A stretch of 26,034 bases of DNA from a virus. The translations under genes were made by a program, and so were the position numbers. This document shows positions 16,738 to 23,718 of this stretch, in pieces (positions within the stretch are counted from its first letter, which is position 1; every line of letters starts with the position of its first letter). The stretch lies in the IMG/VR virus record IMGVR_UViG_3300017758_000108, positions 1 through 26,034 of that record. One strand, 5' to 3'. The notes below the pieces were generated by a model, which saw only the letters and a program-made list of their open reading frames with translations, searched no databases and was not told the DNA's origin.

Positions 16738-17504
16738 CTAAAGCAGTAGCTGAAAAAGCAAAGAATGACATCGCGGCGTTTAACCCTGCGATGATGGAAA
16801 TGGACGCAGGTGCGGGGATGGATAACATGGGAACCGAAGACTTAGCTCTACCGTTTCTAAAAATACTATCGGGCTTGGATCCTGTATTGGACGAAAATGA
16901 AGAGGCGCGGAAAGGTGATATTTACAATACAGTTACGTCGACGCCTTACAAAGGTAAAGTTGGTGTGCGTGTTGTGCCTTGCGCTTATCAAAGAAGGTTT
17001 ATTCAATGGTCGCCAAGGGGTTCTGGAAATGGAGCGCCAATCGCTATCTTTGACCCTTCTCAAGAACGTCCAAAGACTGAAAGGTCACCTGATGACAACA
17101 AAGAATATGTTGTCGGCGGCGATGGTTCATATATTGAAGAAACACATCAACACTTTGTTTTACTTCTCAAAGAAGATGGAACGATGGAAACAGCTCTTAT
17201 AGCTATGAAATCAACCCAACTTAAGAAAAGTCGTAAGTGGAACTCGATGATGGCTTCTAGAACTGTCAAAGGTAAAAACGGCTCGTTTACGCCGCCAAGA
17301 TACAGTCACATATACCATCTGAAAACAGTGTCTGAAGAAAACTCTAAAGGTTCATGGCATGGTTGGGAAATGTCCTGCGAAGGCGTTATTCAAGATGGAG
17401 ATCTTTACGCTAGGGCTAAAGCTTTTGCGGAAAGCATTACTGCGGGTGAGGTCGTGGTAAAGCATACTGACGATGACCAGAAAAGTGATAAAACACCTTT
17501 TTAA
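16734..17504 (+). CDS. Candidate ssDNA-binding protein
   Basis: A 256-residue protein. The conserved core runs DLALPFLKILSGLDPVLDEN, GDIYNTVTSTPYKGK, VVPCAYQRRFIQWSPRG and later THQHFVLLLKEDG, LIAMKSTQLKKSRKWN. It is beta-rich with spaced aromatic and basic residues, as expected of an OB-like nucleic-acid-binding surface. The extreme C terminus, HTDDDQKSDKTPF, is acidic and ends in Pro-Phe. In bacterial SSB the tip DDDIPF recruits partner enzymes, and T7 gp2.5 has a comparable acidic, Phe-ended tail. It is translated from an ATGA overlap and followed at once by an intrinsic terminator, which fits strong expression. I propose an SSB-like role; the fold is not proved by sequence reading. Confidence 0.5.
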   Translation: MTKAVAEKAKNDIAAFNPAMMEMDAGAGMDNMGTEDLALPFLKILSGLDPVLDENEEARKGDIYNTVTSTPYKGKVGVRVVPCAYQRRFIQWSPRGSGNGAPIAIFDPSQERPKTERSPDDNKEYVVGGDGSYIEETHQHFVLLLKEDGTMETALIAMKSTQLKKSRKWNSMMASRTVKGKNGSFTPPRYSHIYHLKTVSEENSKGSWHGWEMSCEGVIQDGDLYARAKAFAESITAGEVVVKHTDDDQKSDKTPF

Positions 17505-17518
17505 TCAGTAGTCAGTTG

Positions 17519-17561
17519 GGTGGGGTAACACTGGAGCTATCGGGTTGCCCCGCCATTTTTT
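17519..17561 (+). terminator. Intrinsic terminator after the candidate SSB gene
   Basis: An 11-bp stem GGTGGGGTAAC (17519-17529) / GTTGCCCCGCC (17544-17554), with two G-U pairs and a 14-base loop, is followed by A and six Ts (17556-17561). The primase ATG is only 12 bases further on, so read-through is required or a promoter lies within it. Confidence 0.8.
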
Positions 17562-17573
17562 ATAGGATCAAGC

Positions 17574-19112
17574 ATGCAAGTACATAAATTTATGTCCATC
17601 TTCGATGGACTGAAGGAAGCTCACGGCTACTTCAAAATAGAAAACACGGGTTCGAACGGTAAAGCAAAAGGTAAGGCAGGGGTCTTACGCGAACCACAAA
17701 CACAAAAACTTTGGGAAAATCATTTAACCGGTACAGGTAGTGGGTTAGGTATAATACCCATAAATTCAGATAACATGTGTAAGTGGGGTTGTATCGACGT
17801 TGACCAATACCCTCTAGACCACAAAATGCTTATTGAAAAAGTTCGTAAGTTAAAATTACCCTTAGTTGTCTGCCGCTCAAAATCGGGCGGGGCACATTGC
17901 TTCTTATTTTCTAAGGAGTGGGTTGACGCCAAGGACATGCAAAAGTCTCTTCAAAACATGTCATCGGCGCTCGGGTATGGGGACAGCGAAATATTCCCAA
18001 AACAAATTAAACTACATTTAGACAGGGGTGATGTTGGTAACTTTTTAAACCTACCCTACTATGACCACGAGAATGGTCTACGCTATGCGTTTTTGGACGA
18101 TGGAACTTCAGCGACCTTAGAAGAGTTTTACACGCTTTACGACACACACGCGCAAACTCCAGAAGAGATTATAAAACTTCAGATTGTTGATACGGGTGAA
18201 ACTAATTTAATGCGCGACGGGCCGCCTTGTCTACAGGTTCTGTGCAAGCAAAGAATATCCGAAGGTGGAAGGAACAACGGGCTATTTAATATAGGCGTTT
18301 ATCTTAGAAAGGCTTATCCTGATAGTTGGGAGTCTGAGATCTTAAGATATAACATGGAGTATCTTTCCCCGCCCTTGCCGCTCCCTGAAGTCAATATTGT
18401 AGCTAAACAGTTGAATAGAAAAGACTACGCTTATAAATGCTCCGACGCACCTATAAATTCGTACTGCAACAAAGAACTTTGCCGAACACGTAAGTTTGGA
18501 ATTGGAGCGGCTGTTGCAGGAGCCACCATAGCTAACCTAAGAAAGTATAATTCAACACCTCCCGTTTGGTTTATGGACGTGAACGGCGAACCATTGGAAC
18601 TTGATACAGACGGTTTAATGTCTCAACCCATGTTTCAAAAGGCTTGTATGGAGCAATTAAGCTTTATGCCAAGGTCTGTTGCTAAACAGCAATGGGAAAG
18701 CCGTATCAGCACATTAATGACTGAGATGAGAGATAATGAAAGCGCTATAATAGAGGTAGCTCAGGACGCTAGTATTAGCGGACAGTTTTACGACTACCTT
18801 GAAGAGTTCTGTAGCCACCTACAGCAGGCGCAAGATAAAGAAGAGATCTTACTCCGCCGACCGTGGACCGATGACGACGAAGGTATTACTTTCTTTAGAC
18901 TTAAAGATTTCGAAAGCTATCTTAAAAAGAATAAGTTCTTTGAATATAAATCACATAAAATTGCACAAAGGTTACGTGACATCAACGGCGACAGTATGGT
19001 TCTTAAAATTAAGGGAAGAGCTGTTAGGGTTTGGAAAATCCCTGCTTTTGAAAATGGAGATGTTGATTTAAAAACCCCTGCCTTTGGCGGTCAAGAGGAG
19101 GCACCGTTTTGA
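17574..19112 (+). CDS. AEP-family primase (TOTE-like primase-polymerase)
   Basis: A 512-residue archaeo-eukaryotic-type primase. Motif I is WGCIDVDQY (71-79) with the metal-binding Asp75 and Asp77; motif II is SKSGGAHCF (102-110) with His108; then SEIFPKQIKL (138-147) and GNFLNLPYY (155-163), the pair I associate with primases of TOTE type. A PriCT-like helical region follows (GGRNNGLFNIGVYLRKAYPD, about 240), then a Cys cluster (YKCSDAPINSYCNKELC). The C-terminal ~150 residues are unassigned and may bind DNA or partners. The protein ends GGQEEAPF, an acidic Pro-Phe tip like that of the upstream candidate SSB. It probably makes primers for the phage PolA. The start ATG lies just after a terminator, with AGGATC as ribosome site. 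Confidence 0.82.
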   Translation: MQVHKFMSIFDGLKEAHGYFKIENTGSNGKAKGKAGVLREPQTQKLWENHLTGTGSGLGIIPINSDNMCKWGCIDVDQYPLDHKMLIEKVRKLKLPLVVCRSKSGGAHCFLFSKEWVDAKDMQKSLQNMSSALGYGDSEIFPKQIKLHLDRGDVGNFLNLPYYDHENGLRYAFLDDGTSATLEEFYTLYDTHAQTPEEIIKLQIVDTGETNLMRDGPPCLQVLCKQRISEGGRNNGLFNIGVYLRKAYPDSWESEILRYNMEYLSPPLPLPEVNIVAKQLNRKDYAYKCSDAPINSYCNKELCRTRKFGIGAAVAGATIANLRKYNSTPPVWFMDVNGEPLELDTDGLMSQPMFQKACMEQLSFMPRSVAKQQWESRISTLMTEMRDNESAIIEVAQDASISGQFYDYLEEFCSHLQQAQDKEEILLRRPWTDDDEGITFFRLKDFESYLKKNKFFEYKSHKIAQRLRDINGDSMVLKIKGRAVRVWKIPAFENGDVDLKTPAFGGQEEAPF

Positions 19113-19297
19113 CAAACGAGGAAATGCACTTGAGAAATATTCGGGACCTTGAAATTGTTAAGATGGTTGATAACGACCGTATGACAATGACGGCTGTTGG
19201 CAAATATTGGGGTATATCAAAACAACGTGTTTTGCAGATTTACAAACGCGAAAAACAAAATGCTAAGATAATAAAAAAGTTAAGTAAAGATGTTTAG
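19109..19297 (+). CDS. Small helix-turn-helix protein
   Basis: A 62-residue basic protein. I choose the TTG at 19109 because a strong GAGGAGG site (19095-19101) lies 7 bases before it, and TTGA overlaps the primase stop; the next ATG (19124) is too far from that site. Residues about 27-46 (MTAVGKYWGISKQRVLQIYK) form a helix-turn-helix of the sigma-70 region 4 / Sigma4-like type, with the second helix SKQRVLQIYKR as recognition helix. It could repress or activate phage promoters, or assist DNA loading of the adjacent helicase. The role is inference. Confidence 0.65.
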   Translation: MTNEEMHLRNIRDLEIVKMVDNDRMTMTAVGKYWGISKQRVLQIYKREKQNAKIIKKLSKDV

Positions 19298-20837
19298 GAT
19301 TTTTGGACCGCCCGGTACAGGAAAAACCACAACCCTTCTAAACATGGTAGATAGAGCTTTGGAAGAAGGCACGCCTCCTGAAAGGATAGCCTTTCTTGCT
19401 TTTACACGTAAAGCGGCCAACGAAGCACGGGACAGGGCCGCCGCAAGGTTTAACTTAGACCCTAAAAAAGATTTAATATTTTTCCGAACACTACACAGCC
19501 TTGCTTTAACTATGTCCGACATCCGACCCGAACAAGTTATGCAAGAGCAGAATTATAAAGAATTAAGTAGGGCTATGGGGGTTGAACTGGGTGGTCAAAA
19601 GAACACGTCCTTTGAAGATGATATACCGAGTATGGTAGCGGGTAGTGATCCAATACTAGGTTTAATAAACTTAGCCCGTCTTCGTAAGGTTTCTCTTAGA
19701 GATCAATATAACATATCTAATGTAGATCAAGATTGGAACACGGTTAACTTTGTAAGTAAGTGTTTAAAAGAATATAAAGAAAGTTTAAAGCTGTACGACT
19801 TTACGGATATGTTAGATAACTTTGCCAAGGGTGGATCTACCTTTTGCCCTGAATTTGATTTATGTTTTTTAGATGAAGCCCAAGACTTGTCACCGCTACA
19901 GTGGGACATAGCGCACATGTTGGACAGTCGTTCTAAAAAGATGTACTGCGCGGGGGATGACGACCAAGCTATTTATAGATGGGCGGGTGCGGACGTTGAC
20001 CACTTTATCAACTTGGAGGGTGGGTCCGAAACACTTTCTCAATCCTACCGCATACCACGCGACGTTCATGAAGTTGCTGAGAATGTCGTTAAAAGAATAA
20101 CAAGCCGCTTTCCGAAACGGTATGAGCCTAGGTCTGACCGTGGTTGTGTCTCTCGAATAACAACCGTAAATTCATTAGATATGTCGGAAGGTGAGTGGCT
20201 GATACTTTCACAAGCGGGTTATCAATTAACACCTGTAGCCAATGATTTAAGATCTAATGGATATCTATTTAATTATCGCGGCCGACGGAGCATTAGCGAG
20301 AAGATAAGTGAAGCGGTAAATGGTTGGGAGCAATTAAGAAAAGGTAATGAGGTGACAGGACGTATAGCACGTATCATTTATAGTTACATGTCTATACGCG
20401 GTAGATTGGTTAGAGGTTTTAAAAAGATACCCCATCTGGATGATGACGATTTCGTTACTCTTAACCAATTAATTATGGAACACGGCCTTATACAAACCGT
20501 GGATGTTGAAGATAAAACTAAAGACATCAGCGAGTGTATTTGGAATGAAGCTATGGATAAGTTACCCGCTACCGATAGAGCTTATGTTACAGCTCTTTTA
20601 AGACGAGGCGAGAAGTTTAACGGCGTACCGCGCATCACGGCCTCAACTATACACGGCTCAAAAGGCGGCGAAGCTGAAAACGTTGTTATCTTTACAGACT
20701 TGTCCCCCGCCGCTGACGCACAGTTTCAACAGCACCCTGATGACACCCACCGAGTCTTTTATGTTGGGGTCACAAGAGCTAAACAGAATTTGTTCATAGT
20801 AGATGCAGAAGATGTTGCAAGAAGCTATGATTTATAA
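19290..20837 (+). CDS. SF1A (UvrD/Rep-like) DNA helicase
   Basis: A 515-residue superfamily 1 helicase. Motifs: Walker A IFGPPGTGKTT (4-14); Ia FLAFTRKAANEA (35-46); Ic FFRTLHSLAL (64-73); II LCFLDEAQDLSPLQW (191-205); III CAGDDDQAIYRWAGAD (220-235); IV LSQSYRIPRDV (249-259); V ASTIHGSKGGEAENVVI (451-467); VI RVFYVGVTRAKQNL (488-501). It begins only five residues before Walker A. A TAA two codons upstream in frame prevents extension, so the usual N-terminal Q motif is absent. It is shorter than UvrD (about 720 aa), mostly through reduced 1B/2B subdomains. It lies between primase and polymerase and overlaps the HTH gene by 8 bases, so it is probably the replicative or recombination helicase. 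Confidence 0.9.
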   Translation: MFRIFGPPGTGKTTTLLNMVDRALEEGTPPERIAFLAFTRKAANEARDRAAARFNLDPKKDLIFFRTLHSLALTMSDIRPEQVMQEQNYKELSRAMGVELGGQKNTSFEDDIPSMVAGSDPILGLINLARLRKVSLRDQYNISNVDQDWNTVNFVSKCLKEYKESLKLYDFTDMLDNFAKGGSTFCPEFDLCFLDEAQDLSPLQWDIAHMLDSRSKKMYCAGDDDQAIYRWAGADVDHFINLEGGSETLSQSYRIPRDVHEVAENVVKRITSRFPKRYEPRSDRGCVSRITTVNSLDMSEGEWLILSQAGYQLTPVANDLRSNGYLFNYRGRRSISEKISEAVNGWEQLRKGNEVTGRIARIIYSYMSIRGRLVRGFKKIPHLDDDDFVTLNQLIMEHGLIQTVDVEDKTKDISECIWNEAMDKLPATDRAYVTALLRRGEKFNGVPRITASTIHGSKGGEAENVVIFTDLSPAADAQFQQHPDDTHRVFYVGVTRAKQNLFIVDAEDVARSYDL

Positions 20838-20885
20838 GACTTTATTAACGTTTGTTAAACCATTAACTGCTACGGAAAGAATAAC

Positions 20886-21182
20886 ATGAAAAGAGATCAG
20901 GTACTTAACGAAGCTAAAAAGATAATAAACGGTAAGCGTGAGCAAGACTACGGGTCAGCGTATCGCAACCATAAACGTATAGCGGAGGGTTGGACTATCA
21001 TACTTCGGGAGTGCTACGGATTGAAGGGTACCATCGAACCTTCACACGTTGCTCTTATGATGGATTGGATTAAAACCTGTAGGTTAATGAATGGTATTGA
21101 CCACGAAGACTCATGGATAGATAAAGCAGGGTACACGGCTCTCGGAGCTGAGTTCGCAATTGAAGAACAATTAATCGGATAG
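20886..21182 (+). CDS. DUF6378-like phage protein
   Basis: A 98-residue protein with a GGAAAG site before the ATG. It carries the pattern KREQDYGSAYRNHKRIAEGW, then PSHVALMMDWIKTCRLM and DSWIDKAGYTALGAEF, which I match to the phage family DUF6378 (DYGs / IA..W / Va.mM..lK..R / D...D.aGY). It is all-helical and somewhat reminiscent of MazG-like helical folds, but the ExxE...ExxD site of MazG is not visible. It is located between the SF1 helicase and DNA polymerase, so it may serve nucleotide metabolism or replication. Function is unknown. Confidence 0.65.
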   Translation: MKRDQVLNEAKKIINGKREQDYGSAYRNHKRIAEGWTIILRECYGLKGTIEPSHVALMMDWIKTCRLMNGIDHEDSWIDKAGYTALGAEFAIEEQLIG

Positions 21183-21190
21183 GACACAGT

Positions 21191-23086
21191 GTGCCGCAAT
21201 TACAGATGAGCATGTTTGCTCCTAAATCCGAATGGATTCCACCTTTAGAGTTGCCTGACCTTACGAAGGCAAAGAAAATAGCTATTGACGTGGAAACGCG
21301 CGACCCGAACTTAAAGAAGAATGGGCCGGGGTGGGCGACGAAAGACGGAGAGGTTGTTGGTTACGCAATAGCCGTGGATGAGTGGTCGGGTTACATCCCT
21401 ATTAGACACTTCGGGGGGGGAAACCTTGACGAAAAGGTGGTCAACCGTTGGCTTAAAAAAGTATTCGAATGTCCTGCTGAAAAGATTATGCACAACGCTC
21501 AATATGACTTGGGTTGGATTAAGGCCATGGGTTTCCAAGTCAATGGTAGAATAATAGACACTATGGTTCTAGCCTCCTTGTTGGATGAAAATCGTTTTAG
21601 CTACAGTCTGAATGCTTTATCATATGACCACCTTAACAAAGTGAAGTCGGAGAAAGCATTAGTGGCCGCCGCCCGCGAATTTGGTGTAGATCCAAAAGCA
21701 GAGATGTGGAAGATGCCCGCTATGTATGTCGGTCCTTACGCAGAAGGCGACGCGGAACTAGCCTTGGAACTGTATAATTATTTTTCTGTAAAGTTAGGTC
21801 AGGAAAACTTATGGCCGATAGCTAACTTAGAGTTGGACTTACTACCCTGCCTTGTGGACATGACCATGAAGGGCGTTCGTATTGACACGAACCGCGTTGA
21901 GAGGACACGAGACTACTTACTTAAAAAAGAAAAAGAAGTCCTAGCTGAAATTAAAAGAGTTAGCGGAAGTAGCGTAGAAATATGGGCTGCTCAATCCTTA
22001 TCTAAAGCTTTTGACAAAGTAGGTGTACAATACCCCCGCACCGAGAAAGGCGCTCCGTCGTTCACGAAACACTTTTTACAAGAACATAATCACCCACTGG
22101 CGCAGTTAGTCAACAAGGCTAGAAACTTAAACAAAACGTCGGGTACTTTTATAAATACTATAATGAAGCATTGCAGGGCGGATGGACGTATACATTCGCA
22201 CATCAACCAGATTAGGTCTGATGACGGCGGAACCGTGTCGGGCCGTATATCTATGTCAAACCCTAACTTGCAACAAATCCCTGCCCGAGATCCAGAACTG
22301 GGTCCGATGATTAGAAGTTTGTTTTTACCTGAAGAGGGGGAACAATGGGCGGCTATTGACTTCTCGCAACAGGAACCGCGCATCTTGGTTCATTACGCTC
22401 ACGTTTATGGTAAGACCCGTGGTGTTCCTCTACAAGGAGCTGAAGAGTTTGTTAAAGCTTACAGCGATGACCCTAACACTGACTTCCATACGATGGTAGC
22501 AGAGATGGCTAACATTCCACGGAAGCAAGCTAAGACTATCAACCTTGGCATGATGTACGGAATGGGCGTTAACAAGTTGTCGGAACAATTAGATGTGTCC
22601 GTTGACGAAGCTAAATCGCTCACGAAACAATATCACACTAGGGTTCCGTTCGTAAAAGGCCTGATGACAGGTGTCATGAATAGACTCAACGATAAGTCTT
22701 CGAAAGGTTCGCTTCATTCTTTACTGGGCCGCAAGTGCCGTTTTGATTTATGGGAGCCCGATACCTTTGCTATGAATAAGGCTATGCCTTACCGTGAAGC
22801 TGTTCGGGAGTACGGCGCAACAACACGGTTAAAACGTGCTTACACTTACAAAGCTTTGAATAGATTGATCCAAGCTTCAGCCGCTGACATGACTAAGAAA
22901 GCTATGGTGGATTTATACAAGCAAGGTATTGTTCCTATGCTACAAATCCATGATGAAATAGCTATGTCTGTGAAAACACTTGACGAAGCTAAAGCTGTTG
23001 CTAATGTAATGGAGAATGCTATCCCACTTGAGGTTCCTTCTAAATGTGACGTAGAGATAGGACCTTCTTGGGGAGAAGCTAAATAG
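21191..23086 (+). CDS. polA: Family A DNA polymerase with 3'-5' exonuclease
   Basis: A 631-residue replicative polymerase. The start is GTG 21191, with AGGACA upstream; an ATG at 21206 is the alternative. Exonuclease motifs are intact: AIDVETRD (Asp33, Glu35), HNAQYDLGW (Asp106) and YAEGDAELA (Tyr183, Asp187). There is no 5' nuclease domain. Polymerase motif A is AAIDFSQQEPRILVHYA (Asp390), motif B is RKQAKTINLGMMYGMG (Arg444, Lys448, Leu452, Tyr456), motif C is LQIHDEIAMSV (His587, Asp588). The residue equivalent to E. coli Phe762 is Leu452, a class described in marine viral PolA surveys. No DnaJ-type CxxCxGxG insert, known from HMO-2011 polymerase, is present. It is the last gene before a strong terminator. 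Confidence 0.95.
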   Translation: MPQLQMSMFAPKSEWIPPLELPDLTKAKKIAIDVETRDPNLKKNGPGWATKDGEVVGYAIAVDEWSGYIPIRHFGGGNLDEKVVNRWLKKVFECPAEKIMHNAQYDLGWIKAMGFQVNGRIIDTMVLASLLDENRFSYSLNALSYDHLNKVKSEKALVAAAREFGVDPKAEMWKMPAMYVGPYAEGDAELALELYNYFSVKLGQENLWPIANLELDLLPCLVDMTMKGVRIDTNRVERTRDYLLKKEKEVLAEIKRVSGSSVEIWAAQSLSKAFDKVGVQYPRTEKGAPSFTKHFLQEHNHPLAQLVNKARNLNKTSGTFINTIMKHCRADGRIHSHINQIRSDDGGTVSGRISMSNPNLQQIPARDPELGPMIRSLFLPEEGEQWAAIDFSQQEPRILVHYAHVYGKTRGVPLQGAEEFVKAYSDDPNTDFHTMVAEMANIPRKQAKTINLGMMYGMGVNKLSEQLDVSVDEAKSLTKQYHTRVPFVKGLMTGVMNRLNDKSSKGSLHSLLGRKCRFDLWEPDTFAMNKAMPYREAVREYGATTRLKRAYTYKALNRLIQASAADMTKKAMVDLYKQGIVPMLQIHDEIAMSVKTLDEAKAVANVMENAIPLEVPSKCDVEIGPSWGEAK

Positions 23087-23094
23087 CCTCCCGT

Positions 23095-23115
23095 GTTGGG
23101 TGTTTATAACCCAAC
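23095..23115 (+). repeat. Hairpin GTTGGGT/ACCCAAC after the polymerase gene
   Basis: A perfect 7-bp inverted repeat with a 7-base loop, just after the polymerase stop. It could protect the 3' end of the mRNA or help the adjoining terminator. Confidence 0.6.
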
Positions 23116-23117
23116 GG

Positions 23118-23166
23118 CCCCTCCCTTAAAGTTTTGTTCATTTTTTCTTAAAGGGCGGGGGTTTTT
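23118..23166 (+). terminator. Strong intrinsic terminator after DNA polymerase
   Basis: A 14-bp stem CCCCTCCCTTAAAG (23118-23131) / CTTAAAGGGCGGGG (23147-23160) has two mismatches and a 15-base loop, then five Ts (23162-23166). It closes the replication operon. Confidence 0.85.
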
Positions 23167-23167
23167 C

Positions 23168-23194
23168 TTGCATTCTTGTATATTATCCTATAAC
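23168..23194 (+). promoter_or_regulatory. Promoter-like sequence before the RHH gene
   Basis: TTGCAT (23168-23173) followed by TATAAC (23189-23194), spacing 15. Shifting the -35 one base left gives CTTGCA with spacing 16. It lies between the terminator and the RHH gene. Confidence 0.45.
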
Positions 23195-23225
23195 ATCCTA
23201 GATAAGCACAACTATGGAGTTAAAA

Positions 23226-23363
23226 ATGGACACACAAAAGTGGAAAAGTATACTTGTCCCAAGAGAAGTTTACGAAGAGATTAAAGAGCTTTCTAAAAAG
23301 GAAGGCCGAACGATAGGTGGGCAACTACGTGTTGTTTTCGAACGTCATAAAAACGAGAAGTAA
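23226..23363 (+). CDS. Small ribbon-helix-helix protein (45 aa)
   Basis: A 45-residue protein with a GGAG site (23216-23219) six bases before ATG 23226. The sequence WKSILVPREVYEEIKELSKK followed by EGRTIGGQLRVVFERHK has the Arc/MetJ/CopG layout: a short strand (KSILVP), helix A (REVYEEIKELSKKEG) and helix B (TIGGQLRVVFERH). Such proteins bind operator DNA as dimers through the strand. It is the first gene after the polymerase terminator and is preceded by a promoter-like sequence, so it may regulate this accessory block. It overlaps the next gene by one base (TAATG). The fold call is a pattern match. Confidence 0.72.
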   Translation: MDTQKWKSILVPREVYEEIKELSKKEGRTIGGQLRVVFERHKNEK

Positions 23364-23557
23364 TGGCTCAGACATCCGATCACAACGGGGGTTTAATACA
23401 TCGACGGTTGATGCGTAATGTTTGCCCTGCTTGTATGCACCAGTTGTCTATTCAAGAAAAAACGGACAGCATACTGGTACGTAAATGCCCCGCTTGTAAA
23501 CTAACGATAAGTGATAATATAGATTTTGCAGAAATACCTGATAATATATGCGATTAA
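23363..23557 (+). CDS. Com-like small zinc-finger protein
   Basis: A 64-residue protein with four paired cysteines: Cys21-Cys24 (VCPACMHQL) and Cys42-Cys45 (KCPACKLTI), 17 residues apart, plus a lone Cys63. The size and spacing are close to phage Mu Com (62 residues, CKNC then CPRC with 16 between, as I remember it), an RNA-binding activator of mom translation. Here a Mom-like gene lies about 400 bases downstream, with structured RNA between. A general zinc ribbon unrelated to Com is the alternative. It is coupled to the RHH gene by TAATG. Confidence 0.6.
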   Translation: MAQTSDHNGGLIHRRLMRNVCPACMHQLSIQEKTDSILVRKCPACKLTISDNIDFAEIPDNICD

Positions 23558-23560
23558 GTG

Positions 23561-23589
23561 TTGCATATCCCATACAAGTCTGTTATGTA
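23561..23589 (+). promoter_or_regulatory. Promoter-like sequence before the RNA leader
   Basis: TTGCAT (23561-23566) is followed by TATGTA (23584-23589) at 17 bases. The same TTGCAT box occurs at 23168, which supports a shared promoter type in this block. Confidence 0.45.
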
Positions 23590-23595
23590 ATAAGA

Positions 23596-23701
23596 ATGAA
23601 CCGACCGTGGGGGTTTTAAAGTTTCCCCGACACAACCGGTTTTAGCATGTGGACCCTGACCCCCAGTTATTTTTTTTGATTCTCTAACTGGGGGTTAATC
23701 T
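23596..23701 (+). promoter_or_regulatory. Structured RNA leader with alternating G/C blocks
   Basis: Between the Com-like gene and the 86-aa gene there is a perfect 11-bp inverted repeat ACCCCCAGTTA (23659-23669) / TAACTGGGGGT (23685-23695). A GGGGG block at 23609-23613 and CCCC at 23625-23628 can pair with parts of it: TGGGGGTT (23608-23615) could pair with GACCCCCA (23658-23665), just before eight Ts (23670-23677). Mutually exclusive folds are therefore possible, as in attenuators. A 7-codon frame MNRPWGF (23596-23619) opens at the predicted transcript start. Confidence 0.5.
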
Positions 23702-23718
23702 GGAAAGGGAATTAAAAA

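Noticed and set aside
23093-23284. 63-codon plus-strand frame after the polymerase
   Set aside because: It runs through the terminator hairpin and overlaps the better supported RHH gene in another frame; its translation looks random.
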